NCBI RefSeq assembly: GCF_016864575.1
Contig: NZ_CP044126.1
Span: 1,240,001 to 1,304,000 of the forward strand
Origin: Rhizobium sp. BG4
Lineage (GTDB): Bacteria; Pseudomonadota; Alphaproteobacteria; Rhizobiales; Rhizobiaceae
Direction of reading: 5' to 3'
Length of the DNA: 64,000 bases
Below the pieces are notes generated by a model. That model had not been told where the DNA came from. It worked only from the letters and a program-made list of their open reading frames with translations, and did not search any database. Each line of letters begins with the position of its first letter. Within the stretch, counting starts at the first letter, position 1. The translations under genes were made by a program, and so were the position numbers. Shown here piece by piece: positions 24,965 through 33,426 of this stretch.

Positions 24965-25807
24965 ATGATCCGTGATCAGGGACTGACATCGAAAATCTGG
25001 CGCTTTGCCGTCTGGGCCATTGCCGCGCTCTTCATCCTCAACCTGCTTGCCGTCATCGCCGTCGTCATCATCAATTCCTTCTCGACGCGCTGGCTCGGTA
25101 CATGGCTGCCGGCCGGCTGGACCACGCGCTGGTATTTCAGCGCCTGGAAAGAATTCCAGCTGTCGAGCGTCGTGCTCGTCACCTTCCAGATCGTCTTCAC
25201 CGTCACGCTGATCTCCGGCCTGCTCGGCGTCATGACGGCCTATGCGCTGGCGCGCCGGGATTTTGCCGGCAAGAAGCTGATCGTGCTGCTCTTCCTGCTG
25301 CCGCTGCTGATCCCGCCGCTGACCTACGGCATTCCGCTCGCCACCGTGCTCTACCAACTCGGCCTCGGCGGCACCTTCTGGGGCGTGGTGCTGATCAATC
25401 TCGTGCCGTCCTTCCCCTTTGTCGTGCTGGTGATGATCCCGTTCATCGAGCAGATCGATCCGCGCATCGAGGCGGCGGCCCGCGTCTTCGGGGCGGGAAC
25501 GACGAGCCTGTTCATCCGCATCCTGCTGCCGCTGCTTCTGCCCGGCATGCTGGCGGCACTGCTGCTCGTGCTGGTGCGCACCATCGCCATGTTCGAGCTG
25601 ACCTTCCTGATCGCCGGGCCGACGACGCAGACGCTTGTCGTCTCGCTCTATTACGCGGTCTTCGCTTCAGGCGTGCGCGCCGCGCAATCGATCGACGCCA
25701 TGGCGGTGATCTACATGATCACGACGCTCTTCTGGCTGATCATCGCGCTGCAGTTCGTCAACCCGACGCAGATCGTTGCCCGCGCCAAGCAGCAATCCTC
25801 GCACTAA
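24965..25807 (+). CDS. ABC importer permease, subunit 2
   Basis: 280 residues with six predicted membrane helices and the EAA loop IDPRIEAAARVFGAGTTSLF. PotC-like type, partner of the preceding permease. It begins 3 bases after the upstream stop codon. Its own stop codon overlaps that of the convergent amino-acid permease gene (TAA at 25805-25807 versus the opposite TAG at 25804-25806), so no terminator hairpin separates the two units. Confidence 0.9.
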   Translation: MIRDQGLTSKIWRFAVWAIAALFILNLLAVIAVVIINSFSTRWLGTWLPAGWTTRWYFSAWKEFQLSSVVLVTFQIVFTVTLISGLLGVMTAYALARRDFAGKKLIVLLFLLPLLIPPLTYGIPLATVLYQLGLGGTFWGVVLINLVPSFPFVVLVMIPFIEQIDPRIEAAARVFGAGTTSLFIRILLPLLLPGMLAALLLVLVRTIAMFELTFLIAGPTTQTLVVSLYYAVFASGVRAAQSIDAMAVIYMITTLFWLIIALQFVNPTQIVARAKQQSSH

Positions 25808-27168
25808 TCACTCTGGTTCGCGCTGCTTCGCATGAAGCCGATCGTCGCGAACCAGAGGACGGCGCCGATGCCGATCAGGATCGCAGCGATGGCATACTGA
25901 ACGGGGTCGCGCCCGGTCCACGGGCCGACCAGGAACAGGCAGGTGGCCGCGCCGAGGATCGGCACGATGGTCGGCGTGCGGAAATGCGGGTGATCGACCT
26001 TGTCCTTCCGCAGCACGAGGACGGCGATGTTGACGACGGCAAAGACACCGAGCAGCAGCAGCGCCGTCGTGCCGCCAAGCGCCGGTACGCCGCCGGCAAA
26101 GAGGATGAGCCCGACGGCAAGCAGCGACGTGAAGCCGATCGCGATGTAGGGCGTCTTGCGGCCGGCATGCACCTTGCCGAGCACTTCGGGCAGCACCTGC
26201 TCGCGGCTCATGCCGTAGATCAGCCGGCTCGCCATCATCATGTTGATCAGCGCCGAATTGGCGACCGCAAACATGGTGATGATGCCGAAGACGCCGACCG
26301 GGAAGTTCGGCGCTCCTGCCTGAACAACCTTCAGAAGCGGCGTCTCGCCTTCGCCGAGTTCAGCGGCCGGCACCAGCGTGATCGCCGAGATGGCGACGAG
26401 CACATAGATGACGCCGGTGATGAACAGGCCGCCGAGCAACACCTTCGGGAAGATCCGGCTGGGCTCCTTGCACTCCTCGGCCATGTTGACCGAATCCTCG
26501 AAGCCGACCATCGCGAAGAAGGCGAGTGTCGTTGCCGCGATGACGGACCAGAACACGCCGTGCTCGCTGCTCGGCTGGAAGGTCCAGGCGCGCGACACAT
26601 CGCCTTCGCCGCCGGCAATCGCCCAGAAGCCGATGCCGATGATGATCAGCAGTCCCGTCAGTTCGACGACGGTCAGGAGCACGTTGAGCTTCACGCTCTC
26701 GCCGACCCCGCGGAAATTGACGGCGGCGACCAGGGCGATGAAGGCAACGGCGATGAAGGTCACGCCGTAATCGCCGAAATCGAAACCGAAGGCTTCCGAG
26801 AAATTGGCGGCGAAAGCGCGCGATGCCGTCGAGGCCGAGGTGATGCCCGAGGACATGACGGCAAAGGCGATCAGGAAAGTCAGGAAGTGGATGCCGAAAG
26901 CCTTGTGCGTGTAGAGCGCCGCACCGGCCGCACGCGGATATTTGGTGACCAGTTCTAGATAGCTGAGCGCCGTCAGCAGCGCGACGACGAAGGCGATCAG
27001 GAAGGGCAGCCAGACGACGCCGCCGACTTCGGCCGCGACCTGTCCGGTCAGCGCGTAGATGCCGGTGCCGAGGATGTCGCCGACGATGAAGAGGAGCAGC
27101 AGTCCCGGCCCCATCACCCGCTTCAGCTCCGGCTGCTCCGGCAAGGTTTCCAGTGGCACACCGCTCAT
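25804..27168 (-). CDS. APC family amino acid permease
   Basis: 454 residues with about twelve membrane helices. The first helix contains the substrate-binding GDILGTGIYALTG motif of the amino acid-polyamine-organocation (APC) family, and the sixth has FFAMVGFEDSVNMAEECKEP, the conserved segment that follows the unwound helix. It imports an amino acid or related amine driven by proton or sodium. ATG 27168 with AAGGAGG 5 bases before it is the start. The gene is followed in the opposite orientation by an ABC importer operon, and 99 bases upstream lies a GntR regulator gene on the same strand, which may share its transcript. Confidence 0.92.
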   Translation of the reverse strand: MSGVPLETLPEQPELKRVMGPGLLLLFIVGDILGTGIYALTGQVAAEVGGVVWLPFLIAFVVALLTALSYLELVTKYPRAAGAALYTHKAFGIHFLTFLIAFAVMSSGITSASTASRAFAANFSEAFGFDFGDYGVTFIAVAFIALVAAVNFRGVGESVKLNVLLTVVELTGLLIIIGIGFWAIAGGEGDVSRAWTFQPSSEHGVFWSVIAATTLAFFAMVGFEDSVNMAEECKEPSRIFPKVLLGGLFITGVIYVLVAISAITLVPAAELGEGETPLLKVVQAGAPNFPVGVFGIITMFAVANSALINMMMASRLIYGMSREQVLPEVLGKVHAGRKTPYIAIGFTSLLAVGLILFAGGVPALGGTTALLLLGVFAVVNIAVLVLRKDKVDHPHFRTPTIVPILGAATCLFLVGPWTGRDPVQYAIAAILIGIGAVLWFATIGFMRSSANQSD

Positions 27169-27267
27169 CAACGCCTCCTTGAATGTCAGCCGCTCAGGCT
27201 CCTTTTTGGAACTAGAGCGCGAATTCTGGAAGAAAAGCAGAGATTTGCCCGTCAGGCGTGCCGTGTC

Positions 27268-27981
27268 TCAGATCGAGAAGGCTTCCTTGAGGCCGAAGCC
27301 TTTGCGCTCGCGAAGGTCGAGATCGGCCTCGATATGGGAGATGTGATGCACCATCAGATGGCAGGCGCGGTCGAGATCTTTGGTCTCGATCGCGGTGACG
27401 ATATCGCCATGCTCGGAATGGCCGCAGCTCGAAACGGCGGACTGGCCGTAGAGGGCGATCACCAGCGAGGAGCGGGCGACGAGCTCCTCCATGAAGCGCT
27501 GCATGATGGCATTGCCCGAGATCGATGCCAGCGTCAGGTGAAAGTCGCCGGATGCCTTGATCTCGGCGCGCCGGGCCGTCTGGCCGCGCTCGCCGATCAG
27601 CCGGCCCTCTTCCTGCAGCAACTGCCGCAGGTGCTGGATCTGCGAGGGCGTGATGCGGGCAGCCGCCTCGCGCAGGATGCCGGGTTCGACGAGCCGCCTC
27701 GCGGCAAAGATCTGTCGCGCTTCATCCGGGGAGGGGTAGGCGACAAAGGCGCCGCGGTTCTTCTCGACATTGACCAGCCCTTCATAGGAGAGTGCCTGGA
27801 GGGCGGCGCGTGCCAGTGTGCGGCTGACGCTGAAGAGATTGCCGACATCGGCTTCCGAAAGCTTCGTGCCCGGCGCAAGCCGCCGCTCGACGATCGCTTC
27901 GCGAATGGCGTCACGAATCTGCTGCGTGCTGCTATCGGCTGAATCGTCCGCCTGCGAAAGCGCGGTGGCTGATGGGGTCAT
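27268..27981 (-). CDS. GntR family regulator (FCD type)
   Basis: 237 residues. N-terminal winged helix (AIVERRLAPGTKLSEADVGN, LFSVSRTLARAALQALSYEG) and C-terminal FCD domain (ASGDFHLTLASISGNAIMQR, HSEHGDIVTAIE, CHLMVHHISHIE). ATG 27981 is preferred because AGGTG lies upstream, while the longer frame begins with an unsupported TTG. It is divergent from a PotABCD-like operon ending in a hydantoin-type racemase and precedes the APC permease gene, so it probably controls uptake and use of a nitrogenous compound. Palindromes at 28041-28077 are candidate operators. Confidence 0.92.
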   Translation of the reverse strand: MTPSATALSQADDSADSSTQQIRDAIREAIVERRLAPGTKLSEADVGNLFSVSRTLARAALQALSYEGLVNVEKNRGAFVAYPSPDEARQIFAARRLVEPGILREAAARITPSQIQHLRQLLQEEGRLIGERGQTARRAEIKASGDFHLTLASISGNAIMQRFMEELVARSSLVIALYGQSAVSSCGHSEHGDIVTAIETKDLDRACHLMVHHISHIEADLDLRERKGFGLKEAFSI

Positions 27982-28040
27982 GGAAAAGGCACCTGATTGC
28001 AACCGTGATGATAACCAGCTTCGGGTCAAAAGTTAAACGA

Positions 28041-28077
28041 ATTTTGCGCGCAAAATGGCGCTCAAATTGTATACGAT
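28041..28077. promoter_or_regulatory. two palindromes between gntR and the ABC operon
   Basis: A perfect 16-base palindrome, ATTTTGCGCGCAAAAT (28041-28056), is followed ten bases later by the near-palindrome ATTGTATACGAT (28066-28077, core GTATAC). FCD-type GntR proteins often bind short sites of the second kind. No hairpin plus T run, so terminator function is unlikely. Confidence 0.5.
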
Positions 28078-28246
28078 CCTTTGCGTAAATTGCAGACGAA
28101 AGCCTATTTCCTGTGCAGAATTTGTGTCGCCTCTAAATTGGGCTTTCGCCGGTCTGACGCCGATTTCCATTGAATTCTAGGGCTTTGACGCAGTGCAATA
28201 GAAACTGGCACGGCAGATGCATTGTCTTACTCGAACAGGGGAAGAC

Positions 28247-29332
28247 ATGATGTCGAAAGCGGCAGAGATCGATATTGCATCCGTTTCCAAAGTCTATGGC
28301 TCCACGACAGCGGTGCATGCCATCAGCCTCAAGATTCCGGCAGGGTCATACTGCTGCTTCCTTGGCCCGTCGGGCTGCGGCAAGACCTCGACGCTGCGGA
28401 TGATCGCAGGTCACGAGACCATTTCATCGGGCGACGTGCGTCTCGGCAACACCGTCGTTACCGACTTTCCGCCGGCCAAGCGCGGCACGGCGATGATGTT
28501 CCAGTCCTATGCGCTCTTCCCGCATCTCGACCTCGTCGACAACGTCGCCTTCTCCTTGAAGATGAAGGGCGTCGAGAAGGAAGAGCGCCGCGCCAAGGCG
28601 CTCGAGATGCTGAAGCTGATGCAAATGGACGTTTATGCATCCCGCCGTCCGGCGCAGCTTTCCGGCGGTCAGCAGCAGCGCGTGGCGCTGGCGCGCGCGC
28701 TGATCACCGACCCCGAAGCGCTGCTGCTCGACGAGCCGTTGTCGGCGCTCGATCCCTTCCTGAAGATCCGCATGCGCGCCGAGCTCAAGAAGCTGCAGAA
28801 GTCGCTCGGCATCACTTTCGTGCATGTGACGCACAGCCAGGAAGAGGCGATGGCGCTCGCCGACCTGATCGTCATCATGAACGACGGCAAGATCGAGCAG
28901 GCGGCTTCGCCGCGCCAGGTCTTCGAGCAGCCGGCAACTGCCTTCGTCGCCCGCTTCATGGGCGATCACAACGTGCTCTCCGGCCGCGTGACCTCGGTCA
29001 AGGACGACATGCTGATCCTGGAAGCGCCCGAGGGGCAGACCTTCTCGGTGCGTGGCAACGGCAAGCTTGCGGGAGAAGCTGTCGATATCGGCGTGCGCAC
29101 CGATCGCGTTCGCCTCGAAGCGGCCACCGACAAGACGCTCGGCTTCGGTGGCGTCGTCTCCAACATCGAATATCGCGGCGCGACGGTGAAGATCACCGTC
29201 ATCGGCGCGGGCAGTGACGACTTCACGGTCATCGCGAGCGACGGCGATTATTTCGCCAAACCCGTATCGGTCGGCGATGCGGTGTCTCTTAGTTGGGCTC
29301 TGGAGGACGCCGTCCTCCTCGGCCGTGCATGA
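28247..29332 (+). CDS. ABC importer ATP-binding protein (PotA-like)
   Basis: 361 residues from ATG 28247, which has GGGGAAG before it. Walker A GPSGCGKTS (40-48), FQSYALFPHL Q-loop, signature LSGGQ (138-142), Walker B LLLDEP and H-loop in HVTHSQEEA; a TOBE domain occupies the last 110 residues. The ATPase of a four-gene importer in which the binding protein, two permeases and a racemase follow on the same strand. In PotABCD-like systems the substrate is usually a polyamine or a small nitrogenous compound. Confidence 0.93.
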   Translation: MMSKAAEIDIASVSKVYGSTTAVHAISLKIPAGSYCCFLGPSGCGKTSTLRMIAGHETISSGDVRLGNTVVTDFPPAKRGTAMMFQSYALFPHLDLVDNVAFSLKMKGVEKEERRAKALEMLKLMQMDVYASRRPAQLSGGQQQRVALARALITDPEALLLDEPLSALDPFLKIRMRAELKKLQKSLGITFVHVTHSQEEAMALADLIVIMNDGKIEQAASPRQVFEQPATAFVARFMGDHNVLSGRVTSVKDDMLILEAPEGQTFSVRGNGKLAGEAVDIGVRTDRVRLEAATDKTLGFGGVVSNIEYRGATVKITVIGAGSDDFTVIASDGDYFAKPVSVGDAVSLSWALEDAVLLGRA

Positions 29333-29361
29333 ACCTCACCACCATAAGAAGGGGAACTGAC

Positions 29362-30660
29362 ATGACGACTGAAACGAAGACGACAAAGCCGCAGACGGGT
29401 ATCTCCCGCCGCTCGCTTCTCAAGACCGGCGCTGCCGCAATCGGCGCTGCTGCCGGCTCCGGCCTGATCACTGGCTTCCCGACGATCTGGGCGCAGTCCA
29501 ACATCACGCTGCGCCAGTTCGGTACCGGCGTTTCGAACATCAATGCGATCGCCGAACAGTGCAAGAAGGATCTCGGCATCACGCTCGAAATGACGGCGAC
29601 CGATTCCGACGCGGCTGCCCAGCGCGCCGTCACCCAGCCTGACAGCTACGACATCGCCGACATCGAATACTGGATCCTGAAGAAGGTCTATCCGACCGGC
29701 GTCATCCAGCCGATGGACGTCAAGAAGCTGAAATATTACGACAAGGTCGTTCCGCTCTTCAAGAACGGCAAGCTGAAGGCCGACAGCGTCATCGCCCAGG
29801 GCACCGCGCCGCACACCGTCGGCTATGTCGAGAGCGCCGATGCCAAGACCTTCGCCAAGGGCGAGACCGAACTCTTCACCATGATGCCGACCATCTACAA
29901 TGCCGATACGCTCGGCATCCGTCCCGATCTCGTCGGCCGCGATATCACCAGCTGGGCCGATATCATGGATCCGAAGTTCAAGGGCAAGACCTCGATCCTC
30001 AACATCCCGTCGATCGGCATCATGGATGCCGCGATGATCATGGAATCGCTCGGCAACATTAAATATGCCGACAAGGGCAACATGACCAAGGAAGAGATCG
30101 ACAAGACGATCGAATTCCTGATCAAGGCCAAGGGCGACGGCCAGTTCCGCGCCTTCTGGAAGAGCTTCGACGAGTCGGTCAACCTGATGGCCTCGGGCGA
30201 AGTCATCATCCAGTCCATGTGGTCGCCGGCCGTTGCCGCCGTCCGCTCCAAGGGCATCGCCTGCAAATATCAGCCGCTCAAGGAAGGCTACCGCTCGTGG
30301 GGCGGCGGCCTCGGCCTCGCCTCGCACCTCAAGGGCGCAGAGCTCGATGCGGCCTATGAATATATCAACTGGTACACGTCCGGCTGGGTCGGTGGCTATC
30401 TCAACCGCCAGGGCTACTACTCGGCCTGCATGGACACCGCCAAGAACTTCATGACGGCCGACGAGTGGGGCTACTGGATCGAAGGCAAGGCGGCGCAGGG
30501 CGATATCCTGTCTCCGGAAGGCAAGGTCATGGAAAAGGCCGGCGCAGTCCGCGACGGCGGCTCCTTCGAAGAGCGCATGGGCCATGTCGCCTGCTGGAAC
30601 TCCGTCATGGACGAGGACCGCTACATGGTCCGCCGCTGGAACGAGTTCATCGCGGCTTGA
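29362..30660 (+). CDS. ABC importer substrate-binding protein (PotD-like)
   Basis: 432 residues. The leader has a twin-arginine motif, ISRRSLLKTGAAAIGAAAGS, and ends near PTIWAQS. The mature protein has the family 1/PotD-like fold, with SYDIADIEYWILKK, MPTIYNADTLGIRPDLVGRD and VNLMASGEVIIQSMWSPAVA, the last a typical hinge-proximal segment. ATG 29362 with AAGGGG upstream is the start. It is directly followed by a long palindromic element before the permease genes. Confidence 0.9.
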   Translation: MTTETKTTKPQTGISRRSLLKTGAAAIGAAAGSGLITGFPTIWAQSNITLRQFGTGVSNINAIAEQCKKDLGITLEMTATDSDAAAQRAVTQPDSYDIADIEYWILKKVYPTGVIQPMDVKKLKYYDKVVPLFKNGKLKADSVIAQGTAPHTVGYVESADAKTFAKGETELFTMMPTIYNADTLGIRPDLVGRDITSWADIMDPKFKGKTSILNIPSIGIMDAAMIMESLGNIKYADKGNMTKEEIDKTIEFLIKAKGDGQFRAFWKSFDESVNLMASGEVIIQSMWSPAVAAVRSKGIACKYQPLKEGYRSWGGGLGLASHLKGAELDAAYEYINWYTSGWVGGYLNRQGYYSACMDTAKNFMTADEWGYWIEGKAAQGDILSPEGKVMEKAGAVRDGGSFEERMGHVACWNSVMDEDRYMVRRWNEFIAA

Positions 30661-30675
30661 GGTGATTGCGGCTTT

Positions 30676-30766
30676 CCCCTCCCTAACCCTCCCCACAAGG
30701 GGAGGGAGTTAGCAGAGGCCGCGACAGAACTTCTCCCTCCCCCTTGTGGGGAGGGCTGGGGAGGGG
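30676..30766. repeat. Rhizobium-type palindromic element inside an operon
   Basis: About 91 bases forming a long imperfect palindrome: CCCCTCCCTAACCCTCCCC at the left mirrors GGGGAGGGCTGGGGAGGGG at the right, with inner CACAAGGGGAGGGAG / CTCCCTCCCCCTTGTG arms. This GGGAGGG/CCCTCCC element recurs in Rhizobium genomes. Here it lies between a binding-protein gene and its permease genes, where it could stop or protect mRNA. Confidence 0.7.
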
Positions 30767-30815
30767 TCTTTGGATCCCTCTCGCTCTCCGTTTCAAAAGT
30801 CCGAGAGGATGGCAG

Positions 30816-31730
30816 ATGGCAACGATCGCTTCCGCACAGCCGGCTGAAAAACTCGACCGCGTCCGACGCCGCCGCGCCCGTCTGCCGTCGGTGGCGATTT
30901 CCTATCTGCAGGCGCTGCCGCTCTTCGTCATTCTCGGCGCCTTCTTCCTGTTGCCGATCGCAATGATCGCCGTCGTCAGTTTCTGGGACTACGATTTCGC
31001 CGGTCTCTATCCGGCCTTCCTGACCATGAACTACACCGATACGCTCGGTTCGTGGGTCACCTGGAAGACCTATCTCAACACGCTGAAATTCACCGTCATC
31101 GTCTGGGGGCTGACGCTGGCCATCGGCTTCTGGGTCGCCTATTTCCTGGCCTTCCATATCCGCAAGACCTCGACGCAGATGATCCTGTTCCTCGTCTGCA
31201 CCGTCCCCTTCATGACCTCGAACATCATCCGCATGATTTCCTGGATCCCGGTGCTCGGCCGCAACGGCCTCATCAATCAGGCGCTGGTCTCCGCAGGCAT
31301 CGTGCCGCAGCCCATCGAGTGGCTGCTCTATTCCGATTTCGCCGTGGTGCTCGCCATGGTCCATCTCTACACGCTGTTCATGGTGACGCCGATCTTCAAC
31401 ACGCTGATGCGCATCGACCGCTCGCTGTTCGAGGCGGCGCGCGATGCCGGCGCCAGCGGCTGGCAGGTGCTGTGGAATGTCGTGCTGCCGCTCGCAAAGC
31501 CCGGCATGGCGATCGGCTCGATCTTCGTCGTCACCCTCGTCATGGCCGACTTTTCCACCGTCCAGGTCATGTCCGGCGGCCAGAGCGCCTCTGTGGCGCT
31601 GATGATGAAGAACCAGATGTCGCTGCTGCAGTATCCGGCGGCGGCCGCCAATGCCGTCGTCCTTCTCGCCGTCGTGCTGCTGATGGTCGCCGCCATCCTG
31701 CGCGTCGTCGATATCCGCAAGGAGCTCTGA
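30816..31730 (+). CDS. ABC importer permease (PotB-like)
   Basis: 304 residues with six predicted helices. Basic N-terminal tail (LDRVRRRRARLPS), first helix LPLFVILGAFFLLPIAMIAV and EAA loop SLFEAARDAGASGWQVLWNV. ATG 30816 is chosen; GAGAGG lies 9-10 bases before it and the longer open frame would run into the palindromic element. Confidence 0.9.
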   Translation: MATIASAQPAEKLDRVRRRRARLPSVAISYLQALPLFVILGAFFLLPIAMIAVVSFWDYDFAGLYPAFLTMNYTDTLGSWVTWKTYLNTLKFTVIVWGLTLAIGFWVAYFLAFHIRKTSTQMILFLVCTVPFMTSNIIRMISWIPVLGRNGLINQALVSAGIVPQPIEWLLYSDFAVVLAMVHLYTLFMVTPIFNTLMRIDRSLFEAARDAGASGWQVLWNVVLPLAKPGMAIGSIFVVTLVMADFSTVQVMSGGQSASVALMMKNQMSLLQYPAAAANAVVLLAVVLLMVAAILRVVDIRKEL

Positions 31731-31731
31731 G

Positions 31732-32553
31732 ATGAACCGCGAAACGCGCAGCCTCGAATTCTATGTGCTCGCCCTGTTCTTCATCATCTTCGTGCTGTTT
31801 CTCTATGGCCCGCTCTCGGCGATCCTGATCCTGTCCTTCCAGGGGCCGGATGGCGGCCTGACCTTCCCGCTGAATGGCGTCTCGGTACACTGGTTCTTCA
31901 ATCTCTTCGAGAAGCAGGCGGTCGGCGATTTCGGCGCCTCCTTCACCCGCTCGTTCACGCTCGGCCTGATGGTCATGGTGGTGACGGTCGTGGTCTCGCT
32001 GCTCGCCGGTCTCGCCTTCCGTCGGAAGTTCCGGGGATCCACCGCGCTCTTCTATGCAACGGTTGCCAGCCTCGTCGTGCCCTCGATCATCATCTCGCTC
32101 GGCATCGGCGTCGTCTTCCAGCAGAGCGGCCTCAAGCCCGCCTGGTATTCGTCGGCCTTCGGCGCCCATCTCACCTGGACGCTGCCCTTCGGCGTGCTGA
32201 TCATGTTTGCCGTGTTCAACCGCTTTTCGCCGGCTTACGAAGAGGCGGCGCGCGATCTTGGCGCCAGCTCCTGGCAGACGTTCCGCCATGTGGTTCTGCC
32301 GATGATCCTGCCCAGCCTGATCGGCGTCGGCCTGTTCGGCTTCACGCTTTCCTACGACGAATTCGCCCGCACGCTGATGACGTCAGGCAGCTACAACACG
32401 CTGCCGCTCGAAATCTACGGCATGACGACCAACGTCACGACGCCGGTGCTCTATGCGCTGGGAACGGTCACGACGGTCTTCTCCTTCACCATCATCCTCG
32501 GCACGCTCGGCATCATGACAATGCTCGGCCGCCGTCAGGCAAAGATCAAATAA
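31732..32553 (+). CDS. ABC importer permease (PotC-like)
   Basis: 273 residues with six predicted helices. First helix FYVLALFFIIFVLFLYGPLS; EAA loop YEEAARDLGASSWQTFRHVV. It starts one base after the previous stop codon and is followed one base later by the racemase gene, so the four genes are tightly coupled. Confidence 0.9.
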   Translation: MNRETRSLEFYVLALFFIIFVLFLYGPLSAILILSFQGPDGGLTFPLNGVSVHWFFNLFEKQAVGDFGASFTRSFTLGLMVMVVTVVVSLLAGLAFRRKFRGSTALFYATVASLVVPSIIISLGIGVVFQQSGLKPAWYSSAFGAHLTWTLPFGVLIMFAVFNRFSPAYEEAARDLGASSWQTFRHVVLPMILPSLIGVGLFGFTLSYDEFARTLMTSGSYNTLPLEIYGMTTNVTTPVLYALGTVTTVFSFTIILGTLGIMTMLGRRQAKIK

Positions 32554-32554
32554 G

Positions 32555-33289
32555 ATGCGCATATTGCTGGTTAATCCGAATACCACGGCCTCAATGACCG
32601 AAAAGGCTGCGGTTGCCGCCCGCGTGGTCGCCGCATCCGGAACAGAGATCATCGCCGCCACCTCCCGCATGGGGCCGGTGTCCATCGAAGGGCATTATGA
32701 CGGCGCCCTGGCGATCCCCGGCCTGCTGGCAGAGTTGAAGGAGCGGCAGACGGACGGCTACGATGCGGCCATCATCGCCTGCTTCGACGATACCGGCCTT
32801 GAGGCCGTCCGCAGCTTCTGCGATGTGCCCGTGCTCGGCCTCTGCGAATCCGCCGTGGCGACCGCCGGCTTTCTGGCGCAGCGCTTCACAGTGGTGACGA
32901 CGCTGGAGCGCTCGCGCGTGCTGATCGACAACCTAGTCAGGCGCTACGGCATGGGCGACCGTGCCAAGGTGCGGGCCTCCGATATTCCGGTGCTTGAACT
33001 CGAAAACGAAGCCTCGGGTGCGATCGGCAAGCTGCGCGCCGAAATCGAGCGGGCGCTCGACGAGGACGGCGCCGAGGCGATCGTGCTCGGCTGCGCCGGG
33101 ATGACCGATCTCGCCCGGGAACTCCAGGCGCATTACGGTGTGCCCGTCGTCGATGGCGTCGCGGCCGCCGTCAAACAGGCGGAAGCGCTGGTTTCGCTCG
33201 GTCTTTCCACGAGCAAGCGCGGCTCCTACGCCTCGCCGCTGGCAAAGCCCTTTACCGGCGCGATGAGCCATTTCGCACCGGCCGGATGA
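32555..33289 (+). CDS. hydantoin / Asp-Glu racemase family protein
   Basis: 244 residues of the Asp/Glu/hydantoin racemase superfamily. The two catalytic cysteines are present at Cys76 (AAIIACFDDTGLEA) and Cys180 (EAIVLGCAGMTDLA), the same placing as in characterised hydantoin racemases. The N-terminal MRILLVNPNTTASMTEK is also typical of that group. It interconverts enantiomers of a 5-substituted hydantoin or a related cyclic ureide. Being the last gene of the importer operon, it suggests that the imported compound is a hydantoin, allantoin-like ureide or D-amino-acid precursor (inference). No hydantoinase or carbamoylase gene is in the window. Confidence 0.88.
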   Translation: MRILLVNPNTTASMTEKAAVAARVVAASGTEIIAATSRMGPVSIEGHYDGALAIPGLLAELKERQTDGYDAAIIACFDDTGLEAVRSFCDVPVLGLCESAVATAGFLAQRFTVVTTLERSRVLIDNLVRRYGMGDRAKVRASDIPVLELENEASGAIGKLRAEIERALDEDGAEAIVLGCAGMTDLARELQAHYGVPVVDGVAAAVKQAEALVSLGLSTSKRGSYASPLAKPFTGAMSHFAPAG

Positions 33290-33426
33290 TGCCGGCCGCG
33301 TCACCTTGACGCCCTAGCCGCATCCCCGATCACTCTCTCCTCGACAGCTTCCACGTCAGGTGCTTTCCTGATGCCTCGCGCGCACTATCTTCACTGCGCC
33401 GAAGCCCAAGACGGAGGATCAGGTCA

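Noticed and set aside
23987..25357. Open frame of about 456 codons antisense to the two permeases at 24-26 kb
   Set aside because: Highly charged low-complexity product (many Asp, Glu, Arg, Gln) opposite well-defined membrane proteins; a typical shadow.
25102..26958. Open frame of about 618 codons spanning the second permease and the opposite APC permease
   Set aside because: It crosses two real convergent genes, has repeated acidic and basic residues and no domain.
28222..29217. Second long frame (331 codons) on the same strand as the PotA-like ATPase
   Set aside because: Arg/Asp-rich shadow; the ATPase frame holds Walker A, LSGGQ and Walker B without interruption, so there is no frameshift here.
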